DNA from: Pseudomonadales bacterium
GTDB taxonomy: Bacteria > Pseudomonadota > Gammaproteobacteria > Pseudomonadales > UBA7239
NCBI GenBank assembly: GCA_028280345.1
Contig: JANQLY010000015.1
Span: 62,001-126,000 of the forward strand
DNA: 64,000 bases
Reading direction: 5' to 3'
Position 1 is the first letter of the stretch. The number at the start of each line of letters is the position of its first letter. Shown in pieces: positions 9,363-17,212 of this stretch. The notes beneath the pieces were generated by a model. That model was not told where the DNA came from. It saw nothing but the letters and a program-made list of their open reading frames with translations, and ran no database searches. The translations under genes were made by a program, and so were the position numbers.

Positions 9363-10217
9363 ATGTCGGCTTCTTTTCAAACACAACACCGGGATTATCA
9401 ACGTGTGGCGCAAGCGATTCGTTTTTTGTGTGAGCACTACCGGGAACAGCCGACGCTGGCAGTCTTGTCGGATCATCTTGATTTAAGTGAATATCATCTA
9501 CAGCGTTTATTCAGTCGCTGGGCCGGTGTTTCACCCAAGCAGTTTATGCAGCACCTGACCAGGGAAGATGCGCGGCGACGATTGCGCAACAGTTCAGTAC
9601 TGGATGCGGCACATGCAGTAGGTTTGAGCGGCGGCGGTCGTTTGCATGATCTGATGGTCCGGTGTGAGGGGGTGACACCAGGTGAATATAAGTACGGTGG
9701 CAAGGGGCTAACGATTGTTTATGGTAATCATATTACGCCGTTCGGTGACTGTTTGCTTGCCAGTACAGGAAAGGGGATTTGCAAGCTGGCATTTTACGAT
9801 ACACCGGAGCAGCGTGAGTTACTGGTTGAGGAACTCTATGAAGAATGGCCTGAAGCAAGCCTCAATGAAGGTAAAGCGCAGACAGCTACACTGGTTGAGC
9901 AGATATTTACCAGTGTAGATGAATCAGCGCAGCCGCTATCCCTGCTAATGAAGGGTAGCCCGTTTCAGTTGCAAGTGTGGCAGGCTTTGCTGCGCATTCC
10001 CTGTGGGGAGGTGCTTGCCTATGCCGATGTGGCAGAGTTGCTTGGCCGACCTGAAGCGAGCAGAGCAGTAGCGTCGGCAATTGCACGTAATCGCATTGGC
10101 TATCTGATTCCATGTCACCGCGTGATTCGCAGCAGTGGAGAGTTCAGCCAGTATCGCTGGGGTAGTGAGCGCAAGCAGGCCATGCTGGTACGGGAGGCTT
10201 CTTCTATAGAGCAGTAA
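9363..10217 (+). CDS. AraC-type HTH fused to O6-methylguanine-DNA methyltransferase (Ada-like, lacks N-terminal zinc domain)
   Basis: A 284-residue fusion. Residues about 8-105 form an AraC-type helix-turn-helix (LSEYHLQRLFSRWAGVSPKQF). Residues about 110-280 form the methyltransferase domain, with the acceptor motif IPCHRVIR near residue 255. E. coli Ada has an extra N-terminal zinc-binding domain that senses methylphosphotriesters through a Cys4 site. That domain is absent here and the HTH begins almost at the start codon. Repair of O6-methylguanine by irreversible transfer to the PCHR cysteine is well supported. The transcriptional role is less certain without the sensor domain. Confidence 0.9.
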   Translation: MSASFQTQHRDYQRVAQAIRFLCEHYREQPTLAVLSDHLDLSEYHLQRLFSRWAGVSPKQFMQHLTREDARRRLRNSSVLDAAHAVGLSGGGRLHDLMVRCEGVTPGEYKYGGKGLTIVYGNHITPFGDCLLASTGKGICKLAFYDTPEQRELLVEELYEEWPEASLNEGKAQTATLVEQIFTSVDESAQPLSLLMKGSPFQLQVWQALLRIPCGEVLAYADVAELLGRPEASRAVASAIARNRIGYLIPCHRVIRSSGEFSQYRWGSERKQAMLVREASSIEQ

Positions 10218-10247
10218 CAGGAATGTTCTGTTTACTTTTTGCAGGCG

Positions 10248-11894
10248 CTACTTACAGGCGCTACGTGCGGCGCGACGTCCGGAAAATACACAGTCAGCGA
10301 GTGATAGGCCGCTGACATAAAAGCGTGAGGCAATGCCGATAGCGGTGCGCCCTGCAGCATACAGCCCTTTTATATCATGGCCTTCCTCGTGTTTTACGGC
10401 ACCGGTTTGTTCATTTACTTTAAGACCGCCCAATGTAATCATCGGACACGGATAGAGTTTGCTGTCGATGGAAATATCCATGGCGTACCATGGTCCTTCA
10501 GATAGATCGGCCATAAACTCCGGGCTCTTGTTAAACACGTCTGCACTGTTGTTGCGTGCTGCCTGATTATAGGCACTGAGGCTTTCTGCTAGTTGTTCGG
10601 GATTTGCCTGAATTTTTTCGGCAAGTGCTGCAATGGTTTTTGCCTTTTTGGCATTGAGGAATAAGTTCATTAATGCCGGTGCAACCTGGAAGAACCAGAT
10701 ACCGCCAAACAGGGTTTCTTTCACCGCTTTCCAGAACAGCTTTTTATTGATGATGAGTATCGCCGTACCATTATTCTCCGCTACCATATGGTAACCGAGC
10801 TTGGCGCCGTAGACTTGCTCGTTGACGTAGCGTTCACCTTTTTGGTTGACAATAATGCCTTTTGCCCAGGATAGTGGTGGGTTGATAAAGCGCCAGGCGG
10901 ATACATGATGCATGTTGTCGATGGCACCGCCGACACTTTGCCCAAGGCGAATGCCGGAGCCGTCACATCCCGGTGTGCCAAGTGGCATGCCATCTTTATA
11001 AGGTGCAGCGTAGTGCTGTAACATCTGTTTATTAAAAATAAAGCCGCCGCTTGCAAGTACCACGCCTTTTGTTGCGCGGTAGCGCTGTTGCTGATCTTTT
11101 TGCTGTTCTGTGTGATCAATCTTTTTTAATAGCCCTTCAAGCAACGGCCCAAGTAAACGCAGTTTTTTGTAGCGCTCCACAAGTTTGTGGTGTTGTTTAA
11201 GGGCAGGGCTATCAGGTGCAAATTCACTGGTTTCGATACCGATCACATCTCCACGGGCGTTGGTTAGCAGCCGAGTGGCTTCGCTATTGAGTTTGATAAC
11301 AGCGCCTTTATTAATCGCTGATTGTTTTAATGCACCAAAAAATGCTTCACCCGAAAGCCCTTTCGAGTAGGAGCGGTGCCCCCGTGGTACAGGGTCAGCC
11401 TGTTGTGTATATTCATGCACAGCTTCGTTGCCGGAATAATAGAGAAAGTATTTATTGGTTGGATAGGAGGTTTTTACTGGACAGTAGGTGCTGTCAAAAG
11501 GTACCTGATTATCTTCAAGCCATTGCAGGTTGTCGAGGCTCTGCTCACAAAAGCAGCGCAGGGTATCATCACTGACAATGCCACGGGTTTCCATTTTCAG
11601 ATAGTTGAACATATTGTCGACACTGTCTGTAAATCCTGCTGCCTGCTGAAAGCGTGTGCCACTGCCTGCATAATAAATGCCGCCACTGATTTCAGTCGCG
11701 CCGCCACCGTGCAGTCGATCCACAATAAGCACTCGGGCGCCTTGCTCCAGCGCCTCAATGGCTGCACTGGCACCGGCACCGCCAAAGCCCACTACAATCA
11801 GATCGAACTCACCGTGCCAGTCTGCATTGCTGTCTGCAATGCAAACAGAGGATCTGGCGTTCGAATACCAGTGTTCGTGTTCAGGTGTCATCAT
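10248..11894 (-). CDS. FAD-dependent oxidoreductase, 3-ketosteroid-delta1-dehydrogenase/fumarate reductase-like
   Basis: A 548-residue flavoprotein. The N-terminal dinucleotide-binding motif is VVGFGGAGASAAIEALEQGA (about residues 34-53), followed by the FAD_binding_2 hallmark GGGATEISGG. A late GLYAAGRTAIGIASRFYVSG segment closes the FAD site. The overall pattern is that of 3-ketosteroid dehydrogenase or fumarate reductase flavoprotein subunits, and the C-terminal GLSLADCVFSGR motif is common in KstD-like proteins. It is divergent from a steroid-5-alpha-reductase-like gene, which strengthens a steroid or terpenoid redox role. The substrate is inferred, not shown. Confidence 0.85.
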   Translation of the reverse strand: MMTPEHEHWYSNARSSVCIADSNADWHGEFDLIVVGFGGAGASAAIEALEQGARVLIVDRLHGGGATEISGGIYYAGSGTRFQQAAGFTDSVDNMFNYLKMETRGIVSDDTLRCFCEQSLDNLQWLEDNQVPFDSTYCPVKTSYPTNKYFLYYSGNEAVHEYTQQADPVPRGHRSYSKGLSGEAFFGALKQSAINKGAVIKLNSEATRLLTNARGDVIGIETSEFAPDSPALKQHHKLVERYKKLRLLGPLLEGLLKKIDHTEQQKDQQQRYRATKGVVLASGGFIFNKQMLQHYAAPYKDGMPLGTPGCDGSGIRLGQSVGGAIDNMHHVSAWRFINPPLSWAKGIIVNQKGERYVNEQVYGAKLGYHMVAENNGTAILIINKKLFWKAVKETLFGGIWFFQVAPALMNLFLNAKKAKTIAALAEKIQANPEQLAESLSAYNQAARNNSADVFNKSPEFMADLSEGPWYAMDISIDSKLYPCPMITLGGLKVNEQTGAVKHEEGHDIKGLYAAGRTAIGIASRFYVSGLSLADCVFSGRRAARSACK

Positions 11895-12024
11895 TCGCGT
11901 ATCTCAGCCAAATTAACAATCGCTATTGCGCTTGATTTCTATTAGTGTCCGCATTGTAGTACGAATGGCAAGGCTTAACAGTAGTCTATTGCTCGCATAA
12001 CTAAACCTCTATGGTGGCCCTGAT

Positions 12025-12819
12025 ATGACATTCTTTACCGGCGATGAAACCTACGATTTGATGCTCAAAATAGCCTATGCCTATGTCGCGTTTGTGCTCG
12101 TGGGGGGCTTTTTTCGCCAGGCCTCCTATGGTCGTTTTTCCGAAGAGGAAAAAGGTATTAGCCTTTCGCCGCGGCTTGGCTGGTTTTTGATGGAGTTGCC
12201 CGCGACGCTGACTTTTGTTTATTTCTTTTTTCAGGGCGAGCATTGGCGTGAGGCTGTGCCGTTGTTTTTCCTTGGTATCTGGTTATTGCACTACGGTAAT
12301 CGTGGTTTTGTCTTTCCGTTTTTGATTCGCAGTGCGAAGGGTGCAAAAGGGACATTCAGTGTTGGTGTGATTGTTGCCGGCTGGCTTGCCACCGGCTTGC
12401 ACGGTTATCTCAATGCGGTATTGATTTCCGACTTAAGTGATCGCTATACCATAGAGTGGTTTACGACACCGCAGTTTATCATTGGACTTACAATTTATTT
12501 GTTTGGCTACGCAATGAATATTCATTCAGATGCTATTGTGCGCAATCTGCGCAGTAAGGAAGAAGTTGAACGTGGCGATAAGATTTACCGCATTCCGCGC
12601 GGTGGTTTATTTCGTTATGTGAGTAATCCGAGCTATTTAACCGAACTGATTGCCTGGACAGGCTTTGCGTTGATGATTTATTCGCCCGGAGCTGCATTTA
12701 TATTATTTATCAGTGCTGCGAATCTGATACCGCGTGCCGTGGAAACCCATAAATGGTACCAGCAAAAATTTGCGGATTATCCCCCTGAACGCAAGATCAT
12801 CTTTCCATATATCTGGTAG
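12025..12819 (+). CDS. Steroid 5-alpha-reductase-like membrane protein
   Basis: A 264-residue integral membrane protein with about six hydrophobic helices. It resembles the 3-oxo-5-alpha-steroid 4-dehydrogenase (SRD5A) family: LLHYGNRGFVFPF near residue 93, then the C-terminal NADPH-site signature LFRYVSNPSYLTELIAW (about residues 195-211) and a final KFADYPPERKIIFPYIW. The family reduces the delta4 double bond of 3-oxosteroids or enoyl lipids with NADPH in the membrane. It lies opposite the KstD-like gene and just upstream of a thioesterase. Confidence 0.87.
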   Translation: MTFFTGDETYDLMLKIAYAYVAFVLVGGFFRQASYGRFSEEEKGISLSPRLGWFLMELPATLTFVYFFFQGEHWREAVPLFFLGIWLLHYGNRGFVFPFLIRSAKGAKGTFSVGVIVAGWLATGLHGYLNAVLISDLSDRYTIEWFTTPQFIIGLTIYLFGYAMNIHSDAIVRNLRSKEEVERGDKIYRIPRGGLFRYVSNPSYLTELIAWTGFALMIYSPGAAFILFISAANLIPRAVETHKWYQQKFADYPPERKIIFPYIW

Positions 12820-12837
12820 CCGTTGGAGAACAAGTAG

Positions 12838-13287
12838 ATGAGTGATAAACAGGCGCTGATTGATTTTATGCAGCAGCATTTGCCGATAGCCAAAGACATC
12901 GGTTTTGAGGTTAAGTCATTTACTGGCACAGAACTGTGCCTCGCTGCGCCGCTGGCACCGAATATTAATGATAAGCTATCTGCGTTTGGCGGCAGTCTGT
13001 ATTGTGTTTGTGTGATGGCCTGCTGGGGTATGGTTTATCTACAGGCACTAAAGCGTGGTGTTGAGATGCCAAATATTGCTGTTGCCAAAGCCGATATCCG
13101 TTACAAGGGACCGGTGCTCGAAGACTTTGAGGCGGTGTGCCTTGTTGAAGATGAAACGGTGTTTGAGAGCTTTGTTGAGCAGTACCGACGTGAGGGTAAG
13201 GCACGTATTAATTTGCGCTCAGTAGTAACTAAAAAAGATAAGACGCTTGTAGAACTTAACGGCGAGTATGTGTTGTATCAACCCTGA
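12838..13287 (+). CDS. YiiD C-terminal-type thioesterase (hotdog fold)
   Basis: A 149-residue hotdog-fold protein. The LAAPLAPNINDKLSAFGGSL segment (about residues 31-50) and the following Cys/Trp-rich helix match the C-terminal thioesterase domain of YiiD-like proteins. Here it occurs as a stand-alone domain. A GGAGA ribosome-binding site lies in the 18-bp gap after the reductase, so the two are probably one operon. It is expected to hydrolyse an acyl-CoA or acyl-ACP, chain length unknown. The last 10 bases overlap the 3' end of the convergent FMN enzyme gene. Confidence 0.8.
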   Translation: MSDKQALIDFMQQHLPIAKDIGFEVKSFTGTELCLAAPLAPNINDKLSAFGGSLYCVCVMACWGMVYLQALKRGVEMPNIAVAKADIRYKGPVLEDFEAVCLVEDETVFESFVEQYRREGKARINLRSVVTKKDKTLVELNGEYVLYQP

Positions 13288-14414
13288 TTAGGCCCTGTGC
13301 GAATCGTTTGTGGAGAAATATCGTTAATTGCTGTAAGTCCAAGCAGCGTCATATCGCGCAGTAGTTCAGCCTTGAGTATGTCGATAGCTTTTGTTGCGCC
13401 GGCTTCACCTGCGGCAGCCAGACCATAGAGATAGGGGCGGCCTATCATGCAGGCTTTGGCACCGAGGGCGAGTGCCTTGATAACGTCGCTGCCGCGTCGG
13501 ATGCCTGAGTCGATAATAATGTCGACTTCGTTATTTGTTGCATCAACAAACTCGCGAATTAATGACACCGGTGCTGGAACCCCGTCCATCTGACGGCCGC
13601 CGTGGTTGGAGATAATAATGCCATCGACGCCAATTTGTCTGGCGGTGATAGCGTCTTCGGGATTTAACAGGCCTTTTAGTGCAAACGGGCCTTGCCAGTG
13701 ATCGCGAATTTTTTTTACCAGTTCCCAATTTAACTGCGTGGCGTGTTTCCATTGAAACTTGTCAGCCTCCAGTGGGCTGATGCCGAGATTGGCCAGTTGC
13801 AGCGAACCACCTGTGACCAGACCGTAGATCCAGCGCGGATGGGCAAGAATACTTAACAAGCTTTTGGGAGTCACACCGCCAAATGCGATGCCAGTTTTAT
13901 AATCCCGTTCCTTGTTCGGTGAAGCAGTTGTATCAACAGTAAGGCACAATGCCTGATAGCCGCTGATTTTGGCGCGATCAATTAACTCAAAACTGCGTTC
14001 AATGCCTGGGTTAATAAAGAGCTGAAAGATTTTGTTGCCAGGATTGGTCTCGGCCACTTGCTCAATTGAATAGGAACTATAAGTAGAAAGACTATAAACC
14101 GTACCCGTCTTTAGCGCAGCACGGGCTGCACCGATTTCTCCACTGCCGTGGTACATACGATTCATGCCGGTTGGTGATAGCATCACCGGCCATTCCAGAT
14201 CCATTCCCATCACACTCGTGGTTAAATCAATATTGCTGACATCAACACAGGCACGTGGCATTAGTTCGTAGTGCTCAAACGCTCTGCGATTATTAGTCAG
14301 GCACCATTCATCATCGGCGCCGCCGTAGAGAAATTCCCACATGCCCCAGGGCAGGCGTTTACGAGCCAGTGCTTCAATATCCTTTTGCGTGTAGCAGTGT
14401 TTTAAACGTGGCAT
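13278..14414 (-). CDS. FMN-dependent alpha-hydroxy-acid oxidizing protein (lactate dehydrogenase/glycolate oxidase family)
   Basis: A 378-residue TIM-barrel flavoprotein of full family length. The N terminus carries ARKRLPWGMWEFLYGGADDE. The active-site motif appears as IISNHGGRQMDGVPAP (about residues 266-281), containing the catalytic His and substrate-binding Arg. The FMN phosphate site appears as IIDSGIRRGSDVIKALALGA (about 300-319). It oxidises an L-2-hydroxy acid to the 2-oxo acid, passing electrons to quinone or oxygen. The actual acid is not evident. Its 5' end is only 3 bp from the stop of the upstream VWA gene, so an operon with that gene is likely. Confidence 0.88.
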   Translation of the reverse strand: MPRLKHCYTQKDIEALARKRLPWGMWEFLYGGADDEWCLTNNRRAFEHYELMPRACVDVSNIDLTTSVMGMDLEWPVMLSPTGMNRMYHGSGEIGAARAALKTGTVYSLSTYSSYSIEQVAETNPGNKIFQLFINPGIERSFELIDRAKISGYQALCLTVDTTASPNKERDYKTGIAFGGVTPKSLLSILAHPRWIYGLVTGGSLQLANLGISPLEADKFQWKHATQLNWELVKKIRDHWQGPFALKGLLNPEDAITARQIGVDGIIISNHGGRQMDGVPAPVSLIREFVDATNNEVDIIIDSGIRRGSDVIKALALGAKACMIGRPYLYGLAAAGEAGATKAIDILKAELLRDMTLLGLTAINDISPQTIRTGPNQG

Positions 14415-14417
14415 GGA

Positions 14418-16364
14418 TTACTCGGACGCTTTAACAACGATCGTTTGTGTTTCGCCGGCTTTAAGGTTCACATCTGCGCTACCGCTAATTTTGTCATTAC
14501 TTGCTTTGAGACGAATTTTACCGGCGGGCACAAGAAACTGTGGCGTGTGGCTGTAGGTATAAGTGATACGATTACCGGTGCTGTCATCATCATTAATAGC
14601 GTAGACACCCCAACTGGTGGTGCCGCTATTCATAGTCGTGTCACTACTGTCTGTGAAGCTGGCATTAATATAACCGGCGTTGAGTACCAGACTGGTACTA
14701 GTGGTCTCGCCAGCATTAACGTTTGCATCACCAAAGGCGCTGGCAGCACCACTGCTGACGGCCAGACGAATGTTGCCTTCAGGTACCAGAAAATTAACCG
14801 TGGCGGCGTAAGTGTAAGTGAGGCGTTGGCCGGGGCTGCCATCGTCGTTCAGCACATAGGCTTCCCAACTGTGGGTGCCCTGGATAGGTTCGCCACCTTC
14901 AACAAGTAATAGATTGCTCTGCAGGTAACCGCCATTGAGCACAATCGTGTGGTTGGTATCCTCACCGGCGGTTACCTCAACGATATCAGAACGGACGATA
15001 GTATCCGCGGTCACATCCAGACGGTAACTGCCCGCAGTTAACACAAAAGTGCCAGTGGCACCGTAAGCATAGGAAGCACGTTTGCCGACGGTCTGTGTAG
15101 TGGCATCGTAGTGATAGACTTCCCAGCTGGCGGTGCTGTTGAGTAAATCACCGTTTTCCGTAAAGCTGGCGTTATATAGTAAGTGGCCAGCGCGTAAGTC
15201 GAGGGTTGCTTCAAGTGTATCACCGGCTGTAATAGTCTGACGCTGCGAAGCGGATGCAGCACCGAGAGAAACATGGACGTCGTAGGTGCCTGACGGCAAA
15301 TAAAACAACGGGCTTGTATCGTAGGCAAAGGTAATGTGTTGGCTGGAAGCCTGACCACTGTCATCCACCGGGTAAACCGTCCAGCTCAGGGTTCCCTCGT
15401 TTGCCACGGTACCTTCATCAAGAATGGCGTTGAGTTTGATGGTGCCACCATCAAGAACGACAGTGTGCTCAGTTTTTTCCGTCGCGGAAACACTGAATGG
15501 GTAATAGCGATGAATGCTGCCCAGGGCGATACTGGCGACATAGTTACCGGCTTCGAGCGTAGGGCGGCCGACATGACTGTATTCATAGCTGGCGCGGTTC
15601 TCGCTCGCACTGCCATCGGCGTTGGCCACGTAGTATTCAAAGCTGACAGTAACGCCCTTGAGTATTTCACTGTCATCCGACAGTTTTAGCCACAATGTAT
15701 CGGCATCGGCTTGTTGTTGAACCTGTTGTACCGCTGCACCAAGCGCATTGGTAAGCGTTGTGGCATCGGCTGCGGTAAGAAACTGGCCGCCAGTGGATTC
15801 GGCAAGACACTGGATGGCACTGGTATCCTGACCTTCCAGATCAAAACCTACCACATGGCTGGTAAAGTCCACGCCACTTTCTGCGAGGGTTTTGCCGAGT
15901 GCGCAAGGATCCATATCGCAGGTTTCCAAGCCATCGGTCACAAGGATGACCGTGGCGGGTTGTTCCGTATAGCGCAGGGATTCAGCGGCCTGTTGCACAG
16001 CGGCAGAGAGTGGCGTTTTGCCTTTGGGGTTCAGGCTGTTAACAACATCACTCAGTTGTGCTGCGCTGTCTGCGGCTACCGGCAGCAGTGCCTCAATATC
16101 GTTACAGTCCCCCTCGCTGCGATGGCCGTAAGCTACGAGCCCGACATGAATGCCGGGATCCCAGTTATCCATCATAGCGGCGATGACTTCCCGGGCAATG
16201 ACGATCTTGTTTTTGCCGTCGATTTGTCCCCACATACTGCCCGAGGCGTCCAGAACAATCACTGTGCGCGCTTTGGCGGTATTGGTATTGTCAGAAAAAG
16301 CGATAGAGCTGGTGGATAACAGTATCAGCACCAGCAGGCTGTTTTGCAGGGCTTGTTTGAGCAT
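14418..16364 (-). CDS. Secreted von Willebrand factor A domain protein with five tandem C-terminal repeats
   Basis: The frame runs upstream to 16454, but the ATG at 16364 gives a clean signal peptide (MLKQALQNSLLVLILLSTSS) and has GAGG 8 bases upstream, so about 648 residues are taken. The VWA domain (about residues 30-225) has an intact MIDAS: VLDASGSMWG plus KTPLS and VTDGLET. The rest is about five beta-rich repeats of ~85 residues. Each ends in a segment like AGETxxxxLxLNAGYL and contains SWxxYxxND and TYTYxxTxxFxVPAG. It is expected in the periplasm or outside the cell, binding a metal and a ligand. The ligand is unknown. Confidence 0.85.
   Translation of the reverse strand: MLKQALQNSLLVLILLSTSSIAFSDNTNTAKARTVIVLDASGSMWGQIDGKNKIVIAREVIAAMMDNWDPGIHVGLVAYGHRSEGDCNDIEALLPVAADSAAQLSDVVNSLNPKGKTPLSAAVQQAAESLRYTEQPATVILVTDGLETCDMDPCALGKTLAESGVDFTSHVVGFDLEGQDTSAIQCLAESTGGQFLTAADATTLTNALGAAVQQVQQQADADTLWLKLSDDSEILKGVTVSFEYYVANADGSASENRASYEYSHVGRPTLEAGNYVASIALGSIHRYYPFSVSATEKTEHTVVLDGGTIKLNAILDEGTVANEGTLSWTVYPVDDSGQASSQHITFAYDTSPLFYLPSGTYDVHVSLGAASASQRQTITAGDTLEATLDLRAGHLLYNASFTENGDLLNSTASWEVYHYDATTQTVGKRASYAYGATGTFVLTAGSYRLDVTADTIVRSDIVEVTAGEDTNHTIVLNGGYLQSNLLLVEGGEPIQGTHSWEAYVLNDDGSPGQRLTYTYAATVNFLVPEGNIRLAVSSGAASAFGDANVNAGETTSTSLVLNAGYINASFTDSSDTTMNSGTTSWGVYAINDDDSTGNRITYTYSHTPQFLVPAGKIRLKASNDKISGSADVNLKAGETQTIVVKASE
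14430..15690 (-). repeat. Five tandem ~85-residue beta-rich repeats in the VWA protein
   Basis: Reading the translated minus strand, the core pattern SWxVYxxNDDG - RxTYTY - FxVPAGxxRL - AGET - LNAGYx recurs five times. The last two copies are the most similar. The repeats diverge at the DNA level, so this is an old protein-level duplication. Confidence 0.75.
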
Positions 16365-16574
16365 GGCAGTGTCCTCGCGGCAAGGGCTATCAATGGCAGC
16401 GGCTCCAATCTCGAAGCCAGGCAAATACTTTACTGGCATTGCACGAAATAGCAATAAAGGATGGGGTTGTTTGATGGATGGCTGGAAGGGGGATGAAATC
16501 AGGTATCTGGCTTTTGCTGTCTGAATCCGTTAACCTGGACAAGGATTGTGTTGACTGAAAATCAGGAGGACAGC

Positions 16575-16988
16575 ATGTTTGGCATGAATATCAAGCGTCT
16601 CTCATTAAGTATTATCGTTCTGTTTATTTTTGTTTTTGTCTATGAATGGATTTTCCATGGCATGGTCATGGGAGCGCTCTACCAGGAAACGGCGAGCCTG
16701 TGGCGCAGCGAAGCAGAAATGCAACAGCGCTTTGGCTGGATGGTGTTTGGGCAGCTGTTTTTTGCCGGTGCTTTTTGTAAGTTTTATGCTCGTTTCTATA
16801 CTCAGGAAGGTGGTTGGCTCAAGGGCGCCGAGTTTGGATTCTGGGTATCGATGTTTATGGTGGCGAGCAATTTTATTATGTATGCGGTAGCACCCTATAC
16901 CCTGGAATTGCTGGCCTACTGGGCGGTGGGAGGTATTCTCGAAGGAGTACTGGCTGGCGCGATTGTGGGCAGTTTATATCGTCCTTGA
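16575..16988 (+). CDS. Four-helix membrane protein, hypothetical
   Basis: The ATG at 16575 is chosen because AGGAGGA lies just upstream. A GTG at 16548 would add nine residues with no ribosome-binding site. The 137-residue product has about four membrane helices (about residues 8-27, 54-75, 86-106, 112-132) and short loops. It resembles small DUF-type inner-membrane proteins, but I cannot name the family. It is followed by the long regulatory gap before the giant gene at 17213. Confidence 0.6.
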   Translation: MFGMNIKRLSLSIIVLFIFVFVYEWIFHGMVMGALYQETASLWRSEAEMQQRFGWMVFGQLFFAGAFCKFYARFYTQEGGWLKGAEFGFWVSMFMVASNFIMYAVAPYTLELLAYWAVGGILEGVLAGAIVGSLYRP

Positions 16989-17066
16989 AGGATGGCCAAT
17001 TTAGTCACTATCAGGCCTACTCCCGCAATATTAAGGCTGTATAAAAAATAACCAAAAAACCTAAAA

Positions 17067-17088
17067 AGTGTGATGAGTATCACATTTT
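17067..17088 (+). promoter_or_regulatory. CRP/Vfr-type binding site
   Basis: TGTGA-TGAGTA-TCACA (17069-17084) is an exact match to the CRP half-sites with the correct 6-base spacer. The flanking AAG and TTT also match the extended 22-bp consensus. It lies about 130 bp before the start of the giant gene. A possible -10 (TAATAT, 17146-17151) without a good -35 lies downstream, as expected for an activator-dependent promoter. On that reading the site centre is about 80 bp upstream of transcription start. The promoter itself is inferred. Confidence 0.6.
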
Positions 17089-17103
17089 CCTTTGGGCCTA
17101 TAA

Positions 17104-17127
17104 GCCACTACCAATGTTGGTAGTGGC
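17104..17127. other. Perfect 24-bp palindrome
   Basis: GCCACTACCAA-TG-TTGGTAGTGGC is a perfect 11-bp inverted repeat with a 2-bp centre, between the CRP-type site and the giant gene. No T tract follows, so it is not a typical terminator. It could be an operator for another regulator or an RNA hairpin in the leader. Confidence 0.6.
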
Positions 17128-17212
17128 GCTGGTATATCAGGCTGCTAATATGACTACCTTATAAAGGTGTACAAATTTTGTCCCCAAAAACAAGAAAGGG
17201 AGAATAAAGGAT

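Noticed and set aside
16365-16454. N-terminal extension of the VWA protein
   Set aside because: It would place 30 charged residues before an otherwise perfect signal peptide; the ATG at 16364 has a good ribosome-binding site.
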